Source: Pycnopodia helianthoides
Lineage: Eukaryota; Echinodermata; Asteroidea; Forcipulatida; Asteriidae
Direction of reading: 5' to 3'
DNA: 64,000 nucleotides
Assembly: GCA_032158295.1 (NCBI GenBank)
Contig: CM063250.1
Location: 4,017,001-4,081,000, forward strand
The translations under genes were made by a program, and so were the position numbers. Positions 32,401-44,150 of this stretch are shown in pieces (position 1 is the first letter of the stretch; each line of letters starts with the position of its first letter). Below the pieces are notes generated by a model. The model was not told where the DNA came from, did no database searches, and saw only the letters and a program-made list of their open reading frames with translations.

Positions 32401-35400
32401 GAAAGCTTGGTCAGACAAGCCTTGGTTGCAGAAAGCCTTGGTTGCAGACAAGCCTTGGTTGCAGACAAGCCTTGGTTGCAGACAAGCCTGAGAAAGCTGA
32501 TGCAGAGTGGTGCAGACAAGCCTTGGTTGCAGACAAGCCTGGTTGCAGACAAGCCTTGTTGCAGAAAGCCTTGGTTGCAGACAAGCCTGGTGAAAAGCCT
32601 TGGTTGCAGACAGCTGTTGAGACACTTGGTTGCAGACAAGCCTTGGTTGCAGACAAGCCTTGGTTGCAGACAAGCCTTGGTTGAAAGCCTTGGGCAACAG
32701 CTTGACCTGGCAGAAAGCCTGGTTGCAGACAAGCCTTGGTTGCAGCAGCCTTGGTTGCAGAAAGCCTTGGTTGAGACAAGCCTTGGTTGACAAGCTGTAG
32801 ACATTGGTTGCAGACAATGGTCAGCCTGTTGGGTTGGAAATGGTTGAGAACTGGTTCAGACAAGCCTTGGTAGCAAGCCTTGTTGCAGACAAGCCTTGGT
32901 TGCGACAAGCCTTAACTTTGGCAGCTGGTTGAACTGTTGCAGCCTGTGAGAAGCTTGTGCAGACAAGCTTGGTCAGAGCCTTGTTGGCAGACAAGTTGTT
33001 GAACAAGCTTGGTTGCAAAACCTGTTGCAGACAAGCTGGTGAGACAAGCTGTTGCGAAAGCTTGTTGCAGACAAGCTGGGCAGACAAGCCTTGGTTGCAG
33101 ACAAGCCTTGGTTGCAGACAAGCCTTGGTGCAGACAAGCTGTTGACAGCCTGGTTGCAGACAAGCTGGTTGCAGACAAGCCTTGTGAGAAACCTTGGTTG
33201 CAGACAAGCTGGTTGCAGACAAGCCTTGGTTGCAGACAAGCTTGTTGAGCAGCCTTGGTTGCAGACAACCTTGGTTGCAGACAAGCTTGTTGCAGACAAG
33301 CCTTGGTTGAGCAAGTTGTTGCAGACAAGCCTTGGTTGCAGACAAGCTTGGTTGGCAGCTAGCCTTGGTTGCAGACAAGCCTTGGTTGCGACAAGCTTGG
33401 TTGCAGACAAGCTGGTTGCAGAAAGCCTTGGTTGCAGACAACAGCCTTGGTTGCAGACAAGCTTGGTTGCAGACAAGCCTTGGTTGCAGACAAGCCTTGG
33501 TTGCAGGACAAGCCTTGGTTGCAGAAGCCTTGGTTGAGACAAGCCTTGGTTGCAGACAAGCCTTGTTGGGCTGCAGACAAGCCTTGGTTGCAGACAAGCC
33601 TTGGTTGCAGACACTTGTTGCAGACAGCCTTGGTTGCAGACAAGCCTTGGTTGCAGACAAGCCTTGGTTGGCAGACAAGCCTTGGTTGCAGACAAGCCTT
33701 GGTTGAGACAAGCCTTGGGTTGCACAAGCCTGGTTGCAGACAAGCTAGCCTTGGTTGCAGACAAGCTTGGTTAGGCAGACAAGCCTTGGTTGAACAACCT
33801 GGTTCGACAACGGCAACCCTTGGTTGCAGACAGCCTTGGTTGCAGACAAGCCTTGGTTGCAGACAAGCCTTGGTGCAGAAGACAGCTTGGTTGCAGACAA
33901 GCCTTGGTTGCAGACAAGCCTTGGTTGCAGACAAGCCTTGGTTGCAGACAAGCCTGGTTGCAGACAAGCCTTGGTTGCAGACAAGCCCTGGTTGCAGACA
34001 AGCCTTGGTTGCAGACAAGCCTTGGTTGCAGACAAGCCTTGGTTGCAGACAAGCCTTGGTTGCAGACAAGCCTTGGTTGCAGACAAGCTTGGTTGCAGAC
34101 AGCCTTGGTTGCAGACAAGCCTTGGTTGCAGACAAGCCTTGGTTGCAGACAAGCCTTGGTTGCAGACAAGCTTGTGCAGAAGTTGTTCAGAAAGCCTGGT
34201 TGAGAAACTTGGTTCGAAGCGTTGCAGACAAGCTTGTCAAAATTGGAGACAAGCTTGGTTGCAGACAAGCTTGGTTGCAGAAGCTTGTAGAAGCCTGTGC
34301 AGAACTTTTGAGACAATTTGCAGCAGCTTGGTGAGACATTTAGCAGTTGGTTGCAGCAGCCTTGGTGCAGACAAGCCTTGGTGAGAAGTTGGTGCGACAA
34401 GCTTGTTGCAGACAAGCCTTGTTAGCAAGCTGGTTGCAGACAAGCTTGGTTGCGACAAGCCTTGGTTGAGAAAGCCTTGGTTCAGACAAGCTTGTTGAGA
34501 CAAGCCTTGTTGCAGACAAGCCTTGGTTGCGACAGCTTGTTGCAGAAAGCTGGTTGCAGACAAGCCTTGGTTGCAGACAAGCCTTGTTGCAGACAAGCCT
34601 TGGTTGCAGACAACCTTGGTTGAGACAAGCCTTGGTTGCAGACAAGCCTTGGTTGCAGACAAGCCTTGTGCAGACAAGCCTTGGTTGCAGAAAGCCTTGT
34701 TGCAGACAAGCCTTGGTTGCAGACAAGCCTGGTATTGCAGACAAGCCTTGGTTGCAGACAAGCCTTGGTTGCAGACAGCCTGTTGAAGTTTGCAGACAAG
34801 CTTGGTTGCAGAAAGACTTGTTAGAGCTGGTGCAGACAAGCCTTGTTGCAGACAAGCCTTGGTTGCAGACAACCGCCTTGGTTGCAGACAAGCCTTGGTT
34901 GCAGCAAGCCTGGTTCAGAAAGCCTGGTTGCAGAAACTGTCGACAAGCCTTGGTTCGACAACGTTGCAGACAAGCCTGGTTGCAGACAGCCTTGGTTGAG
35001 CAAGCCTTGGTTGCAGACAACTTGGTTGCGACAAGCCTTGGTTGCAGACAACTTAGCAAGCTTGTCAGATTTGCAATGTTAACAAGCCTTGTTGAGAAAG
35101 CCTTGGTTGCAGACAAGCCTTGGTTGCAGACAAGCCTTGGTTGCAGACAAGCCTTGGTTGCAGACAAGCCTTGGTTGCAGACAAGCCTTGGTTTTGTTCA
35201 GACGAAAGCCTTGGTTGCAGACAAGCCTTGGTTGCAGACAAGCCTTGGTTGCAGACAAGCCTTGGTTGCAGACAAGCCTTGGTTGCAGACAAGCCTTGGT
35301 TGGCAGACAAGCCTTGGTTGCAGACAAGCCTTGGTGAGACAAGTTGGTTGCAGACAACCTTGTTGCAGACAAGCTTGTGCACATAGCCTTGGTGGCTTGG

Positions 35401-36080
35401 TTGCAACAAGCTGGTTGCAGACAAGCCTTGGTTGCAACAACAAGCCTTGGTTGCAGCACTTGGAGAACAAAGTTGTTGTCAGACAAGCCTTGTTGCAGAC
35501 AAGCCTTGGTTTCAGACAAGCCTTGTTGCAGACAAGCCTTGTTTGCAGACAAGCCTTGGTTGCAGACAAGGTAGACAACTTTCGAGTGGTTGCAGACAAG
35601 CCTTGTTGCAGACAAGCACTTGTTAATCTTGGCAGACAAGGGGGCCTTGTTGCAAGACAAGCTTGGTTGCAGACAAGCCTTGGTTGCATGCGTTGTTGCA
35701 GTGGTGGGCGTCAGACAAGCCTTGGTTGCAAGACAAGCCTTGGTTGCAGACAAGCCTTGTTGAGACGAAGCCTTGGTTGCAAAGCACAAGGCCTTGGCTT
35801 GCAGAAAGCTTGGTGCAAGAACAAGCTTGGTTCAGACAAGCCTTGTTGCAGACAGCCTTGGTTCAGACAAGCCTTGTTGAGACACCTTGTTGCAGACAAG
35901 CCTTGGTTTGCAGACTAGCCTTGGTTGGACAATCCATTGTTGCAGACATTGGCCTTGGTTGCAGACGAACCTTGGTGTGCAGACAATGCTAGTTGCAGAC
36001 AAGCCTTGGTTGCAGACAAGCCTTGGTTGCAGACAAGCCTTGGTTGCAGACAAGCCTTGGTTGCAGACAAGCCTTGGTTG
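29479..36080 (+). repeat. 6.6 kb minisatellite of a 17-bp unit
   Basis: Roughly 400 head-to-tail copies of CAAGCCTTGGTTGCAAA or CAAGCCTTGGTTGCAGA fill the region between the tRNA-like repeats and the SMPD2 promoter. Units of 13-18 bp are common in 31.6-36.0 kb, where single-base losses abound. The two ends (29.6-31.5 kb and 36.0-36.08 kb) are more regular. The 'AAA' form dominates 29.75-31.46 kb and the 'AGA' form dominates from about 31,465 on, with an early 'AGA' patch at 29.63-29.70 kb. Neither strand of the unit contains TAA, TAG or TGA in any frame. Chance open frames of up to about 920 codons therefore appear on both strands (17-residue peptides such as KPWLQTSLGCKQALVAN). These are not proteins. 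Confidence 0.97.
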
Positions 36081-36828
36081 GATTGGTTGGATTGATGCTC
36101 GGACGTTTTGAAAATTACACCTGTGTAGGGGGGTTTTTACTTGAAGGGAGAATAACTCGACGGGCCCAGGGACTCCCCATACAAAATTGAGCAGAGAATA
36201 AAAGTTCAAGAGTCAATTAATAATTTTCCCTTTCAAGTTTAAAGCTGTGAGACTTTTAAATATTTTTTTGTGTATTTTTGAATATTTAGCATTTTGCACT
36301 GTGTGCTATGGGAGATTATTTGGTGGGGTGCACCCTACAGATACTTATTTTTGAGGAGACTTGATCAATTTAGGCGTTAAAGTTTGCCCTATTTGACCGG
36401 GGAAGTGGAGAAGTGCTTCACGAAAACTGGCAGCAAGTCGGTTTTGGAAAGAAAAAAAAATCGTGTTTTTTTCTTCTGGGGTAGTTAGGAAAAATTGCAA
36501 ACGGTTGACCTGCCAAAAATTGAAAAGAATTCTGAAGTTTAGTTGTCCGGAAATATGTCTGATTGGTTTTCAAGAGGCTGAGAGACTTAGACGATTTTTT
36601 GAGTATTTTTGAATAATTATCATTTAGCATTGGTTCCTATGGGAGATTATTTAGAGTGGTGCGCCCACATATGCATTCCACCAATTAGGTGAAGCACGCC
36701 CCCTCTCGGGAAAAATAGTTTAGCTGCAGCTCCAAAACAGATGATTATATATTCACACACATGTGCTGTTTACTCCAAACGCTCGACTCGAAAATTTACC
36801 CTTATCTTGAGCAACTAAAGAAGTGAAG
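36081..36828. other. SMPD2 5' flank
   Basis: Non-coding sequence between the minisatellite and the SMPD2 start codon. It must contain the SMPD2 promoter and 5' UTR, but I see no clear TATA box. Two similar segments ('atttttgaat..ttt.gcat', 'cctatgggagattattt') near 36270-36330 and 36600-36655 form a diverged direct repeat of about 325 bp spacing. Confidence 0.45.
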
Positions 36829-36950
36829 ATGGTAGTAAAACTTCGTGTTTTAACTTTAAATTGCTGGTAAGATTAGTTCTAATTCACATTATAGCCGTTA
36901 GGCTCCCACAGTTTATCGCAGATAAAATGAGTTACACCAAGTTCATTGTT

Positions 36951-36985
<35 letters not shown>

Positions 36986-39900
36986 ATCCTCGTTTGGAAA
37001 TAAGCGGATCAAGCCTTCAACAAGGCCAAGGGTAGACCTGCGGTGCAACAACTCGGTCTCAAGTCGTCCTTAGCCCACCTTGTTGGGCTATCGGTCTTGT
37101 TAAAAGAGAGCTAGATATATTAAACAGCCCAACAACGTGGGCTACTCGGTCTCAAGTCATCTCGGTCCCAAAGTCAACTCGGACTGAACAGTTAGTTGGG
37201 ATGCCCCAACTTTAACACTCGAGTCTCAAGCTAGTTGGGACCATTGTCAAGTTGGGGTGGAACAGATGCATAGAGAATGTCTGAAGACAAAAACAGTTGC
37301 ACCATGATCACTAAGTCACTACCACCTGACCACCAGCTTGCACACAAATGTGTTAACTGACTGGGAGGGCTTAATTTTGTAGATGCTTTTTTTTTTTAAT
37401 GATCTAGTGATATGTTTCAGATGACTCGTGAGTCATAGCGTAGTCGTAACCCTCCTCTCGATCGATCGGGAACAAGGAGAGGGTGGGAGGTACAATTCAT
37501 CCAACAATTAACGAATGGTGAAAATAAATTTGCCTTTTAACCTGTTTAAACTAAAGAAACCGACCACTACTAAGCTTAACCACTACCATAATCACTAAAT
37601 CCAAACCCTAAGATTGTGAAACGACAAAATAATATTATTGATTTAATCTCCCTGCAAAATAATGTGGTAAAGAACTAACTAATAAGGGTGATTAAAATGG
37701 GGAAATGTAGACATTAAGTGTTGTGATTGTTATTATTATAATATTATTAATAATACCCTCTCTACGTCCGGGTCTCAGACCAAAGCGTAACAACCATCCT
37801 AAGTAATTGTGCTAAAATGCAACCATCGCAAGCAAGCTATAGAGAAAGATGGCATTCTCATTGCACGGTGTCTGTGATGGAATTCACTGCCGCTGGACCC
37901 CAAAAATACAGAATCCATCGTCCTTTAAACAACAGCTACAGACTCACCTGTGTATTTTGAATTGTAGACTTCCTTCTTGCAAAGACCAGCAGCAGCACCC
38001 TTGAATGGCATTTTATGTAAGATACTGTGCCCCATAATAATACTATAAGTCAAAGTGCTGTTTACTGTTGTTTTTTTGGTGCTCATTGTGTGCTTTTCAC
38101 TTAAGTAATCATCGTAATTTATTCATTTGTTTGTTCCTCTCCAAGCTCAGGTTGGCTGGTTGAAGTGTCTAACAAAGACGGCATCTTCCCAGGGCTATTT
38201 GCAGGCCTGATGCTTTATGGAGGCAACAAGGGCAATTGCCTCCGTTGCCCTGGTCATTGCCTTGGTGCCCCTTGAAACGTTTCAATTTACAATTTTCAAT
38301 TTTCTCATAATGATAAAGGTGCCCTCTACGAAGGAGAAAAATGCCTTGGTGCCCTTGTGCTGTCAAGAACCATTCATCAGGCATGCAATGGCTTGAACTT
38401 GACTAAAATTAATGAGAAATTAGAAGTCCTGGCCAAGACTTTTAACAGTCTTTTTTTAATGTGAGTATTAATTAATCTGACTCAGTGGTTTCCTAATGAT
38501 CCTATACACACAGGGGACTCCAGTTCCTCAGTAAACATCGAGAGGAACGGATACGATACATTGGTGAAGAGCTTGCTAGAGGACGCTATGATGTTGTTAC
38601 CCTACAAGAGGTACATTCAGTTGTTGTGAAGGGGGGTGGGGGACACTTGCACTTGCAGGTGTCAGTATTAGAACGTTATTATAACTTGATACTATAGTTC
38701 ACAGAGAAAGTTCCATCAAGTTTTGCTGATCATTTGTCATCAAAATTTAAAAAAAGTCTTTTGAAACATCGAACATTCTCAAGTCCTGGGGTGCGTTCCA
38801 TTTGCGCAAACAGATCTGCAACCTGTACATCCCTTTTTATGGGAGATTGATTGCAGTATTGAATCCAGATCCAGAACCGTTCGTGCAAACGTTTTGTGAT
38901 AGTTTGCGACCGAGAGGAACGATTTGTTGCGCACTTCAATAATGGCGGTGCACTGTACTGGAGATGGAGACACACCGGAGTGTATTTTTTGTAGCGTTGG
39001 CTTTAGTTGTCCTCTTTTATTCATCACGACATCAACTTATTGAGTTGTTATTTCAACTCCACTGAAAACAACATTTTAATTGTTTTCGTTACAAGAAAAA
39101 ACCGTCGTCTGCTAACCTTTCAGTTATCTTCATGCTGTCCACCATTTTTCAAACCACCCACCAACACCTCAGAAATACGTTCGCTTACGGTTGCTAACGT
39201 TCGCCAGCGTTGGCAGCGCACAAGTCGTTCCACTCGAAATTGTTGGCAAACGTGCACAAACGTACCCCTGGTACTTCACGGCAGACAACTGAGGCAGTTG
39301 CCGCAATGCCACTGGTCATTGCCCAGGTGCCCCTTAGATGTGTTCATAGAGGTTCCCTTAGGATTAATTGCTTTGCCCTTCTGAGAACGAAATATCAGGC
39401 CTCATTCTATGTAGACTTGTACACAACTAAATTTTCCCATTTTCCCAACAACAAACATTTTTCCGTAAGAGCAAAATTTTGGGTTTTGAAACAGGAAATA
39501 TGTACACTAACTAGGTGACTGTTTAAAAAGATTTTGTAATGTGTTAAAAATTAATTTGATTAAATCTTGGTACAATTTGTGAAATTTCAGTATCGATTTT
39601 GTATGCCGTATAATTTTATCAGATCTGGGTGGAGAAAGATTACAAATCGATCTGTGACAAGGTGAAGAATGTCCTGCCATATCATCACTATTTCCACAGG
39701 TAAATATATATTTTTCTTACACAGCCACATCTTGTTCGTAAGTCAGCTGTGATGTTTGCTAGTGCCACCCTGGCATGTAGACCCTGTCTTTTTGCTGTTT
39801 CAAATAGATCTCTTGTTAGTTTTTGTCAGCCTTTATTAAATTATGTCAATTTTTGTGTGTGAATTGTTTGTGATTTGCTATAAGCCATTTGCGAGTTAGA

Positions 39901-42900
39901 TTTGAATAATGTCTGGTACAATGACTTCTTTTCTTTAGTCACGACTTATCGCTTATATTTGAATTCCTCAGACTATAGAGACAGTTATGTCTCATGGTTT
40001 GGGGCAAGCCTTCAGTATAGTTACTTTAGAGACGGCGAACACCACACACAATTTTGAGTGAATGTGTATGGCACAATGGTACCAGGGTTTGCTCATCTAG
40101 AGGTTGCTGTACAAAAGCTTTCACATTTAAGCGTTAACTTGTGACAAAGCAAGTCCGTGTACCGGACATTATTCAAATCAAACTCGCAAATGGCGTATTG
40201 AATTATGTCACACTTACAAACTGGATTTGACTGTGTCTTTCCTTCTTACAGTGGATGCATTGGAAGTGGCCTGTGCATTCTGTCCAAGTGGCCCATCGTG
40301 AATACGTTTCTGCATAGGTTTGCCCTGAACAGTTTTGCGCACCATGTCTTTGAGGGAGACTGGTTTGCTGGCAAAGGGGTCGGGCTTTGTGAACTGGAAG
40401 TGGAGGATATGAGTGTGAATGTCTACACATTGCATGTGAGTATATGTTTCTTGATCTTGTGCCCTCTGTTTACATCTATCCTGCCCTCTATTGAAATCTT
40501 GCCTGCCAGTGTGCGCATGCAGCGTCACAAAGGTCACATAGAAGAGTAAGGTCGTGTTCTAGTTAATGGGTTTGGCATTGGCTATGGCCGGATCGCTGAA
40601 CAGTCCTATTCTTCAACGTTATCGCTGCAGCCAATAGCCATGGCCGTAACTGAAGTTGCTTGATTCAGACATGTGCCCAATTTCAGAGCAGCAGCTTTAA
40701 GCACATAAAGTAGCTAAGCACAAAATAATCACGCTTACCAGAACAAGGTTACCAGCCAAAATACCGTGTCACATGTACAATTTATGAGTGGTATTTCCTG
40801 CTTGTTTTTGCTCAGCAGAAAATTGTTAAGCAATATTTCCTGCTTAAGCAGCTCTATGAAATTGGGCCATGGTCTAAGTTTACTGTGATGGATCCATCGT
40901 TATCTTGTACTCTTCCAGTGGTAAATTTCTCAATATTTTTATAGGGTACCAGCCTGGCTTAGTGGTATCTTGCCCTGCCTTTCACCTCTGTGGACCCCTG
41001 TTCAAATTCCACTTCGGACAGACCCTTGCATGTGGATTGGGTTTTGAGTCCCTACTTGATTACGTGGGTTTTCCTCCCACATCCATCAAAAAGTGAATAT
41101 TCTTTCGTTGTCTCCTCTTCAGGCCTACAGGACTAGCCACTTTTGGAGGATCCCGTGGTTTCTTAAGACGAAAGATTTCAAATAAGTTTGGGCTGTCTTT
41201 AACTTTGATCTCATTTTTACTGCTGTAGAACACTGCCCTCTATGCACCCTCCAACATCACCTCGGCAGACGACTTATTTACGCATCGCCTTCTTCAAAGC
41301 TATGAAGTGAGTGAGTTTGTGAGAGCCACCGGGGCCAGCAGCGATGTGAATATCGTGACTGGGGATTTCAACACAGAGGACTTCTCGTTGGGATTTGAGG
41401 TTGTCAAGGTCAATGCGGGTCTTAAAGACGCATGGAAGACATGCACCAATCAGGACACTAAGGTTTGTGAAACATGAGTGTTGTTTGAAGCTTTGCATGG
41501 TGCGGAAAAATAGAAAGGAACTGTAAATAAATGAATAGTAAACTTGCAGGGACAACCAAGTGTAAATCTCTTTTGTGTGAGTAGTGGCTCTGAAAGAGCT
41601 GGTGTAGTCTCGACGTTTCGAACAATATACTCGGCTTGTCTTCGTTGCCCTTATCTTGGCCTCGGTGCTCCTTCAAAAGTTTCCCATAGACTTTAAGATT
41701 TTCCAATGGAAGTGCCCTTTGCAAAATGAAAATGGCCTTAACCCTCTCAAAGATGAAATTCCAGGCCTGACACTGTGATCTCTTAAAGGGTTCAATATCA
41801 AGTCGCTTGCTCATGCCAATCAATCAGAAATCCCCCAAGATTCTTGATATAAAACTCTTGGAAAAAGCAGAAATTCCAATTTCTATTTATGTTGCGATTT
41901 CAGGACCATCCATGCTGCACCATAGAGACTGCAGACAACTGCTACACTCACACACAAACCAAGTACTACGTCGATCACTCCGGTATGCGCATTGACTTCA
42001 TCCTGTTTGGTAGCAACCCGGGCTGCAGCGTGACGTGTCAAGATTGCAGCCTGGCCATGGAGAAGATCCCAGGCACTGACATGCACTACTCGGACCACAA
42101 GGGGGTGGAGGTACTCTTTGAGATGCACCGGGTCAAAGGTCAGTCTTTTGCACTGTGAACGACTTGGATTCAGTTATTGAAAGTGAAAGCACATCATTAT
42201 TTTTGGTAATCACTCTTGAAATTAACGGCAATAAAAACTGACTTGGTTAGAAGTACAGCAGCTTTCAATAGTATAAAGAATTTTGTGAATCATTTTACTT
42301 CGGAGTAATGTGGTTACGGAAAAATATATCAGTTTGTTTCAGAAAAAATTCGAATCTGAGAAGCGTTTCTCTCAGAAATGTTTATCAGATTGTGTCTCCA
42401 ATTGTGGATTATTCTTCCTGCGTGGGACATATACGCTCCGGATTTTTGGCAATAACTCAAAAACGCTACCACCTTTTGAAATGATATTTAAACAGGTTAG
42501 TTTTATTGTATATATCTATTTTTGTAAAGGATTAAAACAATCAAATTATTCCAGAAACCAAAGGTATACTTTGCCTTTAACATTTGTTTTCACAGTGGTT
42601 TATATATATATATTTTTTCCTTTTCTAAGATGAACGAGCTCCAAGAAAATCCTTGGACAGTGCTGAAGAGCGTCTCGCCGTCCTCCTACAAATACTCCCC
42701 TTCATCAAGAGCTCCATCCAAGATGTCAAGGGGCAAGGCACCTCATACCTCATCAAATCCCTGGTCATTTTCCTCTTCCTCATCTTCCTCTGGATTGGAG
42801 GAATGTTCCATTGGATGACCAGCTGGAGCAGTCTGGGTGCCCTGGGGGTGTTCGTGGCCGTGGTGGTGTTGGGGGTGGCGGCGTTCTGTATCGGAGGGTT

Positions 42901-42988
42901 CGTGAAGAGGACGGAGTTGAATCAACTAGTGGGAAAGAAGAGGGAGATCACCCTTCAAGTCAAGAGGCTCGAATCCCTGCTGAGGTAG
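36829..42988 (+). CDS. SMPD2: Neutral sphingomyelinase (SMPD2-like)
   Basis: Mg-dependent neutral sphingomyelinase of the DNase I-like fold, hydrolysing sphingomyelin to ceramide and phosphocholine at ER or nuclear membranes. Exons: 36829-36866, 38514-38610, 39623-39699, 40252-40435, 41229-41462, 41904-42138 and 42630-42988. They total 1224 nt, or 407 residues (human SMPD2 has 423). The first exon is short and ends inside the W codon of LTLNCW. Catalytic landmarks are N11 in LNCW, E45 in LQE (metal ligand), IGSGLCILSKWPI in the fourth exon, D178 and N180 in GDFN, RIDFIL at 239-244 and H275 in YSDHKG. Two membrane helices follow at about 329-348 and 357-380, then a charged tail that may form a coiled coil. 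No frameshift is present and all introns are GT-AG. The 6.6 kb minisatellite ends about 750 bp before the start codon. Confidence 0.95.
38215..38390 (-). repeat. 'Gcc-ttg-gtgccc' dispersed repeat, copy
   Basis: Contains 'ggaggcaacaagggcaattg', 'cattgccttggtgcccctt' and 'gccttggtgcccttgtg'. It recurs at 20280-20425, 39290-39400, 41635-41775 and 60515-60640. It lies in SMPD2 intron 1. Confidence 0.5.
40675..40869. mobile_element. CTTAAGCAG-type MITE, copy 2
   Basis: Starts near 'gcccaatttcagagcagcagctttaagcac' and ends 'tgcttaagcagctctatgaaattgggcc', giving imperfect inverted ends. The interior 'gcttaccagaacaaggttaccagcc' matches copies at 6794, 43968 and 55361. It sits in an SMPD2 intron. Confidence 0.65.
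40945..41150 (+). repeat. tRNA-derived SINE, family B
   Basis: Begins with an A-box-like 'cctggcttagtggtatc' and a B-box-like 'gttcaaattcc', then 'catgtggattgggttttgagtccc' and 'gtgggttttcctcccaca'. The reverse-complement copy at 57890-58030 shares the whole order. It lies in an SMPD2 intron. Confidence 0.7.
41465..41640 (-). repeat. GAAACGTCGAG-type dispersed repeat, minus copy
   Basis: On the minus strand: 'gttcgaaacgtcgagactac', 'agctctttcagagccactac', a 'ggttgtccctgcaagtttact' block and 'gcaccatgcaaagcttcaaac'. The copy at 48477-48690 has the same order on the plus strand, and 55975-56095 has its 3' part on the minus strand. It resembles repeats often seen in marine invertebrate genomes, possibly the end of a Penelope-like element; that assignment is a guess. 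Confidence 0.6.
42190..42585. mobile_element. TTAA-flanked MITE, copy 3
   Basis: The right end 'aaaccaaaggtatactttgcctttaa' is intact; the left end has decayed. The interior 'cgctaccaccttttgaaatga' and 'tttattgtatatatct' match the other copies. It occupies the last intron of SMPD2. Confidence 0.65.
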
Positions 42989-42994
42989 GGTCAC

Positions 42995-43425
42995 AGATTG
43001 GTAAATACTCCAAAAAATGAAAGATCATAAAAAATTTACTTGATAAGAAGCACTGCAGTTGTTGATAGTAAAAACTATTTTGAGAAGTGATATATGGTTT
43101 TTAAATTGTTCACCCCCCAAACATTTGAATCTCAGAAACAATTCATGCATGAAACGTTTCTTAGATTTTTGAGGGTTGGTGTCCGTTCGCGAATGCTGCG
43201 GCCAGAGATGCAGTTGGTACCTGCTGTCACCTCACTAAATGTGGATGGCGCCAACGTTCGTGTGAAAATGCTGTTACAGTTCTTTTGCTGTTTTCTCAGC
43301 AAGTAGAAACTGTATTCAGCTGAAACTTGCACATGTAGTTTTACGATATCTTAATATTGATAAATTGGCCTATAAATCAGCATTACATTGACAAAAACCA
43401 ATCTATGACCGTACCTTTAAGTAAA
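42995..43425. repeat. Dispersed repeat family 2, copy
   Basis: Begins 'agattggtaaatactccaaaaa' and passes through 'gataagaagcactgcagttg', 'ccagagatgcagttggtacc' and 'tctcagcaagtag'. It ends near 'cagcattacattgacaaaaacc' and 'acctttaag'. Same order as 24810-25300. Confidence 0.55.
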
Positions 43426-43967
43426 AGGGAAGTTTATAAATTTAGCAAGACTTCTTGCAAATCAGCCCTTAAAATACACTTAGTTCATAACAATTTTTAA
43501 CCATAGTGTACAAAACAAATGTACCATTCATATTTTTTCATGGTCAGAATTTTCTACTAATTTTTGTACGACATGATCATGTATATTAATAATTTGGTTA
43601 TGATGAGTGCTATTATCAGGCTTTGTAATTATTTATTATAGTAACAAATGAATTTTTTAAATAACTTTTACACATTCCTTTATCGCACAATTGTAAAGTC
43701 ACTCGTAGGCATGAGCCGTTATTAATTTTTTTTATTTGTATTAATCAGTTTGCAGTAAGTCGACAAGACAGTTTAAAAGATAAGAGATCAAGAAAGGAAA
43801 AACAGGGTTTCTGGAAATACTTTTATGTAAATGATTAAATGTTTTATTTATAATATAACCTTTTTTAAGGCTGTGCATGCGCGGCAATTATCACTTATCA
43901 CATTTGACCTAGCCCTGGTAGAATGCCAGTCTCCATTGCAATTGAAGAGTCCAACCTGGGCCCAATT

Positions 43968-44150
43968 TTATAGAGCTGCTTAAGCAGAAAATATTGCTTT
44001 AAAACTTTATGCTAAGCAAAAACTAGCTGGATACCAGTCACAGATTGTACATGAGAAATTGTATATTGGCTGGTAACCATATCCTGGCAAGCAGAATTTT
44101 GTTGTGCTGAGCTACCTCTTTGTGCTTATAAGCAGCTCTATGAAATTTGT
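43968..44150. mobile_element. CTTAAGCAG-type MITE, copy 3
   Basis: Bounded by 'gggcccaattttatagagctgcttaagcag' and 'aagcagctctatgaaattt', an inverted pair of ends. The interior carries 'ggataccagtcacag' and 'ggctggtaacca'. Non-coding. Confidence 0.7.

Noticed and set aside
29307..35918. Open frames of 160 to 922 codons on both strands through the 17-bp array
   Set aside because: The repeat unit contains no stop in any of six frames, so openness carries no information. The predicted proteins overlap each other on both strands and consist only of the translated repeat.
41458..41823. 121-codon minus-strand open frame
   Set aside because: It covers two dispersed repeats (41465-41640 and 41635-41775) and overlaps an SMPD2 intron. 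The similar plus-strand peptide at 48420-48695 comes from another copy of the same repeat.
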